A DNA stretch of 64,000 nucleotides, taken from contig JABMCL010000602.1 in NCBI GenBank assembly GCA_018857735.1, forward strand, positions 1-64,000, written 5' to 3'. The notes below the pieces were generated by a model. The model had not been told where the DNA came from. It did not search any database and saw only the letters and a list, made by a program, of their open reading frames with translations. The stretch is from Alviniconcha marisindica (Eukaryota > Mollusca > Gastropoda > Provannidae). Made by a program: the position numbers and the translations under genes. Positions 28,101 through 41,020 of this stretch are shown one piece after another. Position 1 is the first letter of the stretch; each line of letters begins with the position of its first letter.

Positions 28101-31100
28101 CTGAAGCGACCGCGGATCACGATTACCATGAAATCCCCGAGCATCTAGTCCAGGACATGGAGGAGAAAGACGCTGGGCAGCAAGAGCCCACAAAGTCAGT
28201 GGAGGGAACCCCTCCTCCTGATCTACCTCCCCGCAGTTACAACCCTCCGTCTGGTCCCAGTGAGCCCGCTGCGTTGACATCTTCAGATCCAGCAAAAGAA
28301 GAGGATTCCGAGGCAGAAACTCCTCAAGACAAACAGTCTGACCAACTTTCAGCTGAGGATTCCACGTCACAGTCCAGTCAGATGAGCAGCCGGCCAGAGT
28401 CATTTTGCAGTGAGGTCATGGGGTCGTTGTTGCATGTTGTTGGAGATCGGCACCGACCGGTCAGCATGCACAGCAGCAGCAGCCACTCGGAGACTGGTTC
28501 AGGAGAGGGGGAGGTGCCGACGTTTGACCATAGCAGTGCATCAGAGTCGGAGAATGAAGATGATGAAGACAGAATGGTATGATTTTCTTTTCTTCTGTAT
28601 TTTTTTTATTTGATAGATTCTTTTGGACTAGTACAGTAGTTGCTCCAAACAGCAACTACAAATTAACTGTTCCTTTGTTATAACAGTTATTGGAGGAGAG
28701 ATTTTATTTTTATTTTAAAGTTTGTTAGCTGTACAGTTATTTTTTGTGATGTTTTGATATATATATATATATATGAGCCTGTGCCAAAAGGTGCTCGGCG
28801 AGGACCATCCATTTTTTGGTCGTAAATGCTTCTTCAGGTTTAAGTTTTCTCTGAACAAACCTAACTTTATCTGAAAGAGTATGCATCAAAGAGATAATAA
28901 AGATAAACTTGACTCCAAAGTCAGTTTTGAGTTAGTAAAATATGAAAATTTACACCAAGTCCGGGCCGAAAATCGGCAAAGGAAGGGTGGACATTTCGGG
29001 TGCACCGCTTCAGTTGTCGTTTTGTTTGCATCTTTCTTCTTTAGGCAATTTTCCCTTTGCTGCCTGACAGGACATAGTCAAAGCTTTTTAATGCTTGAGA
29101 AAACGGCTCATAACTATTTGTAAAATCTGAATAATTGAAATAAACATATGTTTATTTCGATCGAAACGCATTGGGTCCGGTTCCGATGCTGACGAAAATG
29201 TTCGTCTGCTACTATTCACTGCGGACTTGTGGGTGGTGAAACAAAGAAGCTGTTGCTAAAATCTGTGTTTACTCGAAAGCAGTGATAATAAAAGCGTTGG
29301 ATTCCGTTCGTAATAAACAATTTCAAGTTTAAAATTTCAAGTTTTTATTTTGTCAGTCCGTTACGATCGAAGAATTGCCGATTCTGGGGATAAACGTCGA
29401 TTTTGTGACCGCGGTCTTTTTGCACAAAGCGCGGCCATGTTTACCCACAGTGCTTTGCGCCACTTTCTCTTCAAACATGGTGCCAACAAGGAACGGTGAG
29501 TGAATTTTCGATTTGGGTCATGTACCTTTTTACAGTTTTGATCGAAATGTGATGTTGCGTCCACAGATTAAATAGTTACTTTTCATTGATACAACGTTAT
29601 TTTTGCATTTTCATTCGTAATTGTAAGCGAAGTGACCATTATTACACAGGTTTCGGTCGGCAGTGTGCAAATTCAAAGTGATGTCTTCGTTCGATAGCCC
29701 GCTGTTTCTCGGATGACACAAGCGGGCCTTAGGTCAGTGTTTCGATTGCAAGTGACCGAATTTTGCACAGTAATGTCCACGTTTCGATCAACGAACTAGT
29801 TTTTTCTTAGTGTTTCAACTGAAAGAGAAAAACTTATACGTTCAAGTGTTTACTTCGTAATGGCGAAAATACCCGTGTTTACGACGGCACACGTTTTGGA
29901 GTTGATTTGCCGCTGTCGGACAGCGTTTTTTCATTTGTTCAGTCGATCGGAACAGCATGATGCCATGACACAAATTATTACTCCTCAGTACACTTCTGCA
30001 ACTCTACAGGTTTATTATTGCCGTCTGTGATGTGAACTAAGAGTTTAAAAAAGGCATAGCCGTAAATTATTATTTATACCAATTTATACAAATTGTACAA
30101 ACACACAACAACAACAACAAGTACAACAACAAAAAGAAGAAGAAAGAAAAAGAAAAGAAGCATTACCATGACATTAACATTGTGATTAGGGAGATTTAAA
30201 AAAAAATTTTTTTATCTTCCCAGGCCTTCCCATTTCCCTGGGGTGAATAAAGCATATTGTTATTGTTGTTTTGATTCTATTTCTAGCAGGACAGATGCAT
30301 TCTAAAGTGTGTGCTGAAACTAGTGAAAGCCAGAATAGAATTTCTTAACTGATGTAGTTTTATATGTGCATTGCAGTACAAATACAATACAGTGCAGCAT
30401 ATAAAGTAGAATTATTGTGACAATTCACTATAAATATGCAACATGAAGACAAAAAATTCATACAACACAAAATACAATACAGTGTGGCACAATGTAGGGT
30501 GGGGGTGGAAGTTAGTTGGGATGAAAAGACCAAATGAACAGAAATTTAAAAAAGGAGGGGGTAACCTGGTATTTGTGTTATTATGTTTCAACTACAGCAC
30601 TATATATATATTAGTAATATTACCTAATGTCTGATATAGATATGTATATATATTCGGGGGAAAGTCAAAACACACACACGTGCGCATGCAGACACACACA
30701 ATATCTTATATGCATGTAGGTCTCCAGAGTTGCTTACCTATAAATAAGGAGACATATCCTCAAAAATAGTTGTTATATTGCCTTATTTTGTACACATGCA
30801 TGTTTCTTTTCAGGCTAAAGAGGTCGATGCTCCAAAAGGGCAAGAGCAAGTGTTTTTCATGACACAGCAGGGACAACATTAGTGGAGCATGAAGCCAGAT
30901 TCGTCCTGGGAAGCACTGCAGTACTTAGGAACAGCAGAGAAATAAAGATATGTCTCAATGCTGAAGTGCCAACTCACTGAAAACAAATCTTTTAAATTTA
31001 TTAGGATGGGAAGAATTAGTGTTAACATGGAAAATTCTCTATGCTTTGTCATCAGTTTCCAGATTTTGCATTACTGTTTCTGGTTACTTACAATGTGTTA

Positions 31101-33488
31101 CAGTTGTTATTCCAGGTAGTGAGACTTGAATGCCAAATCAATGTCTTTCGTAATTGAATTTAACCTGCTGTTAACAATAGGGTATAGGGTGAATGTACAT
31201 TTGTAATTCACATGGTTTTCTGTTTTGTCAATGAAAGAAATAATGACAACTTGGCTGTACTTTTTCTAAGTCACATACTGACTGTCCAGTGTTACATATT
31301 CCATTGTGTCCTCTGATATGCGAGGCATCCGACAGTGCATTACTTTAAATAATGGTTTCGGCCTTGTTCAGTATTTATACAGCAATGTGTCAGATGTAGG
31401 AAACTAAGTGATTTTATTAGCTGTGCATATGTTTTACAGGAAAGGAAGTGTTGTGTCCACCATAGAGTTGTTACATCCAACAGATAAAATGCTGAAAAAG
31501 GGCCTTTGACAAAATTACAACTATACAAGCAACTTGTTTAGTGCTGCAGTCATTAAAACCACTACTAAATCAGCTGGTAACATTTTGTTGCAGTGTAGGG
31601 AAATCAGCACTGTTATTTTATAAGCTGTGTATTGTGAGCATGGGAAATTTTATGTCCATCCAATAATCTTTACATCCGACAGATAAAATGTAAAAAAATG
31701 TCGTTGATGACCTTATTTCATGCTGCAGTCATGGAAACAACTATGCTTCATAAATTCTAATAAACACATCCTATTTTTGATTCAGTGTTGTGTTTCATTT
31801 TCATTTTATTAAAAAAATTAAAGTGGCAGTCTGTCGGATGTAACACAGGACATCATTGTTATGATTTTGAATATGAAATAAAAAGTGAATTGAGTCAATT
31901 TAAGTTTTACTGTCTTGTTATAAACGATGGATGTTTATTTTCCCCACAGATTGATAGCAATCATTAAATTCAAGGATTAAATCAAAACAAACATTGTGTC
32001 CTGTGTTGCATCCGACAGATTCAGGTGTCCATCTTTAAATGTCTTTTTTTCAGACTTGCTTCATCAAGTTATCTTTTTAAGACCTGAAATGTATATAAAA
32101 AAGACTTATCTTTTAAATGGTGTTACTTGCTAAATGACTTCTCTGCTTTTATTTTTCACCCTAATGTCCACCTTCTAAGCAGCACCTTTTGGCACATGCT
32201 CATATATATATGCTGTAACTCCAAGAAAGTACATACAATTACAAAATAATAAATAATTGCAAGATAATTAAATATGTTTTATTTGTTTCTTCTTTTATTT
32301 TATGTTGCATTGTTGGGAAGAAGATTCTTCCTTCTTTTTTTCCTTTTTTTCTTTGTGTGTGTGTGTGTGTGTGTTTGTAACAGTTCTGGGTGATTTTTTT
32401 CCCCAAAGTTGATGAATCTTTTATGCCAGTGTACTTAGAATTTCATATGTCAGTGGACTTTGAACCGATTTCTATGTTTTCAGAGACAAAAGCGAGAGAA
32501 AAAAGTGTACTACATCGCGGAAGAAGTGGTGAAGTCAGAGCAAGTCTTTGTTGATGTGCTGAAACTGCTGAATGTGGTATGTGAATACAGTACCTTGCCA
32601 AAGTTTGTGCAGTGTTACAATGACGCTGTTCTCCATGAATAAATGGCTGTATGAAGAAATTACTCTGTTCCTTGCAAAAATTAATTGATAACACAGCTAT
32701 CATAACACAACCACAAACTGATGAGTCTTGCTTTAGTTAGAGCTGATGTTGAAACAGTTTATTGTGGGAGGGAAAGTTGACAAGGGATACAGGAAAAAAA
32801 GAAGAGAAAGGTATCTGGAAATGTTCCCACCCTTGAAGATGTTATATGGTTATGCTCCCGCAGGATTTCCGGACGTTCATGTCAAGCAAGACGGAGCAAG
32901 CTGGCCATCCAATCGTCCCCACAGAGACGCTGAACAAGATCCTTGACTTCCTGCCCCAGCTGCTGAGCTTCAACGAAATGCTGCTGAAAGACCTCACGGA
33001 TCGCATTGCCAATTGGTCAGTGGTGGTGGTGGTGGTGGTTCTTCAGTCTTCTTCCTCATCTTCTTTCTTCTTCTTCTTTAGATTAACCTGCTTGGCCCCA
33101 GACCAGCTGCTGCCCTTTCTCTACGAATTCCCATGCAAAGGGAAGTAACTATGTCAAATCCCAGTATACAACTTGAAAAATCAATAATAAATACCACATA
33201 AAAGTTTCAGCCCACTTTGTATTTTTCCCAGTTTGCAGTTCATACAAGACCAGGTTCATCCAATAGGTTCTGATCATCAGAAATGTACTCATTTGAATGT
33301 CAGGGTAACTGACTTAGCAAAAAATCTAGTTTGAATCTCCAAAGATGAAGCTCCGTGAGTTTGTTAGGGTGCCCAGGGTAAGCGATTGAGCAAAATTTGT
33401 AGTTCAAATCTCGAAGGATGAAGCTCCATTGCCATTGCTAACAGTAGGGCTTTTATTTATTTTTGTGCATCTATCATGTGTCCATCTC

Positions 33489-33546
<58 letters not shown>

Positions 33547-36500
33547 TACATACAGTTTGTACAGCTACTGACAAGGATATCATCTTCTGTCCAGGGAGAA
33601 GCACAAGAAGCTAGCCGACATCTTCGTGAAGAAGGGCCCCTTCCTCAAGCTGTATTCTTCCTACATCCGCAACTTTGAGCATGCCACAGCACTGCTGGAT
33701 GAGACATGCAAGAAGCATAGTGGCTTCGGAATGGCTCTTCAGCAGTTTGAGGTCAGTGCACAAGGACAGTTGCATGGAAATATTGAAAGCTTCATGCCAT
33801 TTTTTATTTTTTTTACAGATGTCAGAGTCTGTGGTTTTGGGTGTATGTGTTATTTTTCACCTAACATTATTATTTTCTTGATTGTCACTGTTAGTTTGCC
33901 CTGATGTAACCGGAATGGTTGACTGGACGTAAAACACCAAGTTACTTACTTACTTACTTACGTCGCTATTAGGATACTAGTTTTAGTGAATAATTCCACT
34001 GTTGCATGCTGTGTTTCAGATGAGTCCTCGCTGTGCCAACCTGGCACTGAAGCACTACATGTTGAAACCCATCCAGCGAATCCCCCAATATAAGCTTCTT
34101 TTGCAAGGTAACCCCAGGTTTTGTAACAATGAGAACTGGATTAGCGGCCACATTTTTCTTTTTTTTCTGGGATTGCACATTGGCCATTCTTTTATTACTC
34201 ATTCCTTTTTATTGAAGGGTGAGGAACCGCCAAGGTGCATTGGTTGTGATGAACTTTTAACTATTGAACATATTTTACTGATGTGTTCAGATCTTATTGA
34301 AATAAGAGAGAGCCACTTTACAGCTCAATCACTGCATGTGTTATTTCAGGATATTCCACCTGAGAAGATTTTTAACTTTGGATAAACTTAAATTTGAGGA
34401 CTATTGGTTACATTTGTGTTTTACTCATCTTTTAAGTCTCATTTTAAAATTGTACATATACTAGTTATAGCATGTTCACATTTTTAACAATTACTGTATG
34501 ATAACACTAACAGAATATGTTTCGCCCTGATATAACCACAATGGTTGACTGGGCGTAAAACACCAAGTTACTACTACTACTTTGAAACCTGCAGCTACTT
34601 AACAGGTTGCTACTTCATGCGCAGATCATCACCCATCCCTGAATATTTACTGTGCTGAGTCACACTTATTCAACTATGATGATGTTAAATACTTATGTGG
34701 CCCCTGTTGGGCTTTTTTCATGGTCTGGTTGGTAATTTTTCATGGGCTTTTGGGGCTTTTTTTCAGGGGCTGGTGGGATTTTTTCAAGGGCTTCAGGGGC
34801 TGTTTGAGCTTTCTTCAGGGGCTGGTTGCTAATTTTTCATGGGCTTTTGGGGCTTTATTTCAGGGGCTAGTGACAGTTTCTTGAGGTCTGGTTGGTCATT
34901 TCTTCAGGCTTTTTGGCAAGAAGTTGAATGAATGAAACACATGAAGGATATTGTGAGCTGACATTGCAATAAATACATTTTTGAATTTACGGTTTGTGTG
35001 AGTAGCACTGATGTGTATGTACTTTATGTGTGCACATTGTTTTTTTCTGCAGATTATCTCAAGCATCTTACCCCAGAAAGTGCAGATTACAAAGACACAC
35101 TTAGTAAGTGGAAATATTTCAGCTTTGATTATTGTTTTGGTGGCTTGTATGTTTTTCAGTGTGAGTGTGTGTGTGTGTGTATGTGCGTGCGTGCATGTGT
35201 GTGTTGCAAGTTAAATAATGTATAGTTTCAGAGGTGTGATTCTTGTAACAGTCATTTTTGCAATGAAGTTCTCACCCTAAATGTATCTGCTTTGGATATT
35301 TATATAGGTACACATTTTCAGTGTAGAAAGGGAGTTTCTTTTAAACATAGCCATGATTTTGCTATCTGTTTTCCTGCAGCCGCTTTGAACATCGTGAGTG
35401 AGGTTGCAGATCACGCCAATGAGAGCATGCGTCATGGGGTAAGTGCAGGAACTTGGTTGACTGCTTGGGGGCAGCAGGGGGAGGAAGGGAAGAAGGACAG
35501 TCGCAGGAAGGGTCAGGGTTCAAAACCATTTTAGTGTTTCGCATATATAAGAGAAGTCATTTATTTATGTATCTTGTAGTGAACTTTTAACTATAAAACG
35601 TATTTTATTTACTTGTTCAGATTTCATTGAAACGAGAGAGAGCCATTATACGGCTCATTCACTGCATGTTTTATTTGAAGAAATGTCAGTGTGAAAGATT
35701 TTTAACCATCTGAAAGAAAGAAATAGTTTTGGAAGGATTTAAATTTGCAGAACTTTTTGGATATGTCTGTCTTAACCAACTTTTAAATCTGTATATATAT
35801 AGATATATTTTTAGTCTGGACACATTTTTAACATTATCTGTAGGATAACAGAGTATGTTTCACCCTGATATAACCGCAAATGTTGACTGGGTGTAAAACA
35901 CCAAGTTACTACTACTGGAACAGCATGCTCAGTCCAGTCCAGGTCTTCAAAACTCTCTTACAATTGTGGCTCTTGTATGCTCAAAGTGGAAAGCATTCAG
36001 ATCTTCAAAACACTATCATAACTTGTGATTTTCACATCCAGCAGGGATTGTTTTATTTCTCATACATTTGAACATTTCTAGGCTGCCCAGGACAAAACTA
36101 AGATTATGTGTCATTTTCATGTTTATTAATTTGTTTCTTGTTGTTGTTTTTTGATTTTGAACCTTTTACTCCTAATTTTCAGGATGATGTGCAGAAGCTG
36201 CTGGAAATCCAAAGATCACTTATTGGTCAGTTTGAGGTCATTCAACCAGGCAGGGTAAGTGACGTTGTTTCCGGTAGTAGCATTCTTTGTTTCCGAGTTC
36301 ATATTTATCAAGGCTGTATGGATTCTGTTTTTCTGCTGTGTACCACAAGATGGATTTCCTGCTAAACATATACCTGGGACAATAAATATTCCAATTCTCA
36401 TTCATGCCCTGTCCTTTTCTCCCTTTGGCCAAAGATATCTGAACAATTTTTTTTAAGGGTAAGTGCCATAGTCTTCAAAAGAATGTCATTTGCCTGTATG

Positions 36501-36766
36501 TTTTTGCAAGGTAGATTTATGTGCAAAGGGTGTTTGTGTATTGCAGGTGCTGATCAAGCAAGGGGAGCTAATGAAGCTGTCTAGGAAGGACATGCAGCCT
36601 CGCATGTTTTTCTTGGTAAGTCCCCTCGTGCCTTTTGTGCGTGGAGAGGTCTTTTTACCTTAAAAGTGAATGGACTGGGAAGGTAGAAATTAGAACAAGG
36701 AAGACATTCCTGACAGTGGGTGAAGTGTATATGGCTACATTATGACCTGCTCCATTTCTTTGTAAG

Positions 36767-36800
<34 letters not shown>

Positions 36801-38725
36801 TTGTGCCTTTTGTGCAGGGAGAGATCTTTTTCCCTTAGAAGGCTTCACTGGCATTTTTATGTACCAGTTGTAACATACTGCTCGACACACGATTCTTCCT
36901 CAGCTGTTGCTTTCTGTCCCTCCCTTTTGGGAGAGGATAGTGACTTTCATCACTGTTTGTGTTTTTGTTGTTGTTGTTTTTTAAATGTTATTCGCATTCA
37001 ACTGTGCTGATTGTTTGCATGTAAAATGTATTTGATTTTTTTAATTATTATTATTTATTTATATTTGTACTTTTCAGGCAGATATGAAGATTATCACAGT
37101 TTTTGTTACATGTTTTTCTTCTTTGTTGTTTTGTGGGTGTATGTAGAGCACAAAAACAACATAAACATCTGTTCACAAATTTGGATATACTCAAAATCTT
37201 TTGCTGTGTCCTTGCACTAAAACTAGTTTGGGGTTGGTGTTACTGATAGTCTAATTATGTGGATAGTTGATTTTCCTTCTGTGTGGTGCTGTAGATGCTC
37301 ATGTTTTGGTTTTAATTGTGCATAAGTCCAGTTTCAAGTGTTTGCCTTGATGTTACCTTCACGGCTGTTTACAAATCATCCATTGATGCAGGCGCTGCAC
37401 ATGTGTTTGCTTTCATGGTCACTTTACAAATGATCCATTGATTGATATTTAATGCCAAAATGACCATGAAAGCAAACACGCACAGCACCTGCATCAAGGT
37501 GAACACACAAGGTTTTGTGTGGAAGTTTTTATGTGCTATGTATAAATTTTGATGGATTCATCTATCAAGACATATCAACACACAAGGGAGTAAATTAGCA
37601 CTTGAAATATGTAACACAAGTACAACAACAAAGACCTGAGTTGCCTATGGTAACTGTCACCTGGCATGTGTGTAAATACAAGGTACATAAACTCCACCAG
37701 AGGTACATCCTCATTTTTTTTCATCAGAATATATGTTCAAGCTGTGTGACGTGTTGCTTGTGAGCCGGTTTGGCCTAGCGGTAAGGCGGTAGGCTGGTAA
37801 GCAGAGGGACCTTGGTTCGAATCTGCTTCGGCTCTCCTTTCACTTCAAAGGTTGTGGTCTGTGGACACTGTCTTGCGACTTTGTCCCACACAATTACGAA
37901 ATATTAAATTGGCTCTCATCGCTGCCCATCTTAATGTGGGTTATTCTGGTGGTGACAGTGTAGTGATAGGTATATAATATCCCTCTTTCCCCACCTTCAT
38001 ACCCCCCCTCCTCCCCCCAAGCCCCCCTCTTCTCCCTGTCCCTAATGAGCCATATGGTTTCTGTGGTCATTAAGCACCATGTTTACTTACTTTACGTGTT
38101 GCTGTGCTTGGTGTTTCAGTTCAGCGACGTGTTGCTGTACACCACTCCCACTGCCACTGGCTACCGGCTCAACAACATCCTGCCTCTGCAGGGAATGAAG
38201 GTAGCTTGCCTGCCTTCTGTTTATCATTTATTTTCATAGGGATTACTGGTCTGCAGCCATGACTTTCCAGTGATGCCTTTCCAAGAATCAAGAGACACAT
38301 GGGGTGGGGGGCAGGGATGGGTGGAGGAAGGGGTTGTCCTTTTCAGATATGTTTGTTGGTATAGAGGCTCTGCAGAGTTCAGTTTTATTAAAATGATCTT
38401 TGTAGTTACAGTTCTGTAAGTTACTCTGTTTCAGTTTTATTCCAGTTTTATTAAAATGATCTTCATAGTTACAGTTCTGTAAGTTACTCTGCTTCCCCTC
38501 CATTATTAGGGGTATATTTTATATTTTGTGTTCTGTGATGGGGTCCATTGAAGTGTTTCAGCTGTCAAAGGACACTTTTAATGCTACCAAACTGCTTGTT
38601 CACAATTGTGCAGAGCTGTTACCAGGTCCTATCATATCTTTTTTGTTAATGCCAGTTCTACATTCAGTTGTACCAGCAGTGTGATTATTCAGTTTTGTTT
38701 GTTTGTTTTTTAGCAGAATTCTTTA

Positions 38726-38775
<50 letters not shown>

Positions 38776-40986
38776 GTGTTGCCTCCCAAGTTAGAAGAGT
38801 TCAAGAATGAGTTCAACATCATCAGCACCCAGAGGTCCTTCACCGTGGCTACCAGGTAGGCTGCCATGCTTCAGGCACCCGCTTCTTCACACACTTCTCA
38901 GAAGTGAGACTGGGGGGAGTGTGGCAGCCCCCAAACCCTGTCATTGGTCTGTGTTAGAAAGAAAAGTGTTGTGTATTTCAGACCACTTTATGCCAGTGCG
39001 GTCCCATGTCTGGTTAAAAAATCCCTCTTCACCATTTTGTCTTGAGCTTGATCAAATCCCAGATCCACATGGGAGTCGAGGCCAAGGAGCTGAGTCCCCA
39101 GAGGCAAACTGGGCCACTTTCCCTTTGTCACTGACACAACACAGCTTGCACAGGCACAAGTAATCAGCACAACAACAAAAATGGGTATAAAAATGAAGTT
39201 ATAGAAGAAAGCAAACATCTGAAACAAACACCTATCATAAAATGGGCATAGAAATGAAATTATAGAAGAAAACAAACATCTGAAACAAACACCTATCATA
39301 AAATGGGCATAGAAATGAAATTATGGAAGAAAACAAACATCTGAAACAAACACCTATCTTTGAAGGTGAAATAGGATTAGAACTGAGGTGGGGTGGTTGG
39401 AAGACGGGGGGGGGGGGGGGTCTGACACTTTTTTCCCCTTTTTTTTGCTCTGTTATATGTTTGCTCAGTCTCAAACTAATTAAAAAAGAAGAAGTTATAA
39501 TCAGTATTCAGTTATCTTGTTTTGTTGCCGCACAGTACCCCAGAGGAGCGAGAGGAGTGGCTGCGAGCGCTGTGGAACGCCGTTGAGGAAAACTCTGAGC
39601 GTTACCACACCTTTAAGGCCAAGCAGTCGGAGCCCAAGGTCAGATTCTGGAGAGTTAACTGAACCAAGCTGAGATTAAGGAAACAAACAGTTAAAAAGCT
39701 TCCGTGTCAAGTAAAGTTGTCTGTGAAGGAATGCTCTTGGAATTGGAGAGAAGAGCTTTTTTTCCTTTTCTTCTAGGGGTGGGAGGAGAGGAGGAGGAAT
39801 TAAAAATAACAAAATGTTTGACTAGACACTAACTGTGCATAGTGCTTTAGACAATTAGACAGTGTAGTACAATTATAGTGTAGCATATCAGAACAGTTTC
39901 GGGGGAGGGGGAGAAAACATTTGGAGTGTTGAAATAGGTTTTCCTCCTGAAATGCCTGAACGCTGCTTGTGTTTTTCAGACGTCTTTGCTGGACAAGGAC
40001 TTTGTGCTGGGGACCAAGGCCCCCCTGTGGGTGCCCGATGCTCGCGTCACCATGTGTATGCTGTGTCTGGCCGAGTTCTCCATCACCTGGCGCAGACACC
40101 ACTGCAGGGGCTGTGGTCGTGTAAGTTGGTCTTGATGTCAAAAATCATTTTGCTTAACACCCACAAAAATAAGATTCTTTATTAGGGATGGTGGGGGGGG
40201 GAGAGTGAAGGCTTGAGCATAGGCACCAACCCAGAAGACCAAGAATGCCGTGGACTGCCGCCAGAACAACAGAATGTTAAGACAGTGTCCGCTCACCACA
40301 GCGCAGCAACTAGTGTACCATGCAGTTGCTGTCTCAACTGCTGTGCAGAGCAGTCACAGAGACAATGTCCGTAGCTCCGCTGTTGAGAAACAGCTGATGC
40401 AAAAGAAGTCCAACTTTCAAGCCCAGCTCCACCTCCCTTCTCTTGACCTCTTCCGGGCTAACTTGAGGGTCCAGCACCACCTCCCTCCTCTTGATCTCAC
40501 CTGGACTTGCTAAAGTGTCAAACTTCTTTGTGAGAGTCCAGCTCACCCCCCTCCTCTTGATCTAACCTGGACTCTCATCTTGATGTCACTATTCTTGCAT
40601 TGGATGTGTTGTGTCCGGCTGAGTTTGCTATCATGGGGTGGGGTGGAGGTTGGGGGGGGGGGGGGGGGGTAGAGCACAAGGAGGGAATAAAGCATTTGGT
40701 TGTCTGCATTGGACAAATTATGATGCATGTATTGTGTTTGAGGATGTACCTTTTGTGGAGTTGATAAACCTTGTATTTACTTGCATGCCTGGTGAGAGTT
40801 ACTGTAGGCAGTTCAGGTCTTTGTTGTTGTGTTCATGTGACGTCTGTTGAATGCTGATTAACTCCCTTGATGATATTGAACAAAGTGTGCTGAAAAAATG
40901 CACCAAATGACACAGATTGTGATACAGTGCAGGAATGAACATCCTTGCATTTGTATGTGTTTCAGTGTTTCTGAGGGGCCGGTAGT

Positions 40987-41020
<34 letters not shown>

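Larger units (their letters stand above)
28775..32201. mobile_element. 3.4 kb DNA transposon with 21 bp terminal inverted repeats
   Basis: The left end (28,775-28,795) and the reverse complement of the right end (32,181-32,201) match at 20 of 21 positions around 'TGTGCCAAAAGGTGCT'. Both ends are embedded in (AT)n, so a TA or 8 bp AT-type target duplication cannot be delimited. Internal sequence around 29,130-29,980 is CG-rich and unlike the host intron. No long transposase frame survives, so the element looks non-autonomous or internally deleted. I do not assign a superfamily. Confidence 0.7.
28577..32483 (+). other. Intron 4, mostly one DNA transposon
   Basis: Donor 'GAATG|GTATGA' and acceptor 'TGTTTTCAG'. 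The transposon occupies 28,775-32,201 and is listed separately. A (GT)n tract lies at 32,355-32,373. Confidence 0.75.

Noticed and set aside
37769..37833. Functional tRNA gene at the SINE heads (also at 12,625 and 60,845)
   Set aside because: The same head occurs in four SINE copies joined to identical bodies and tails, so these are SINE promoters and not tRNA genes.
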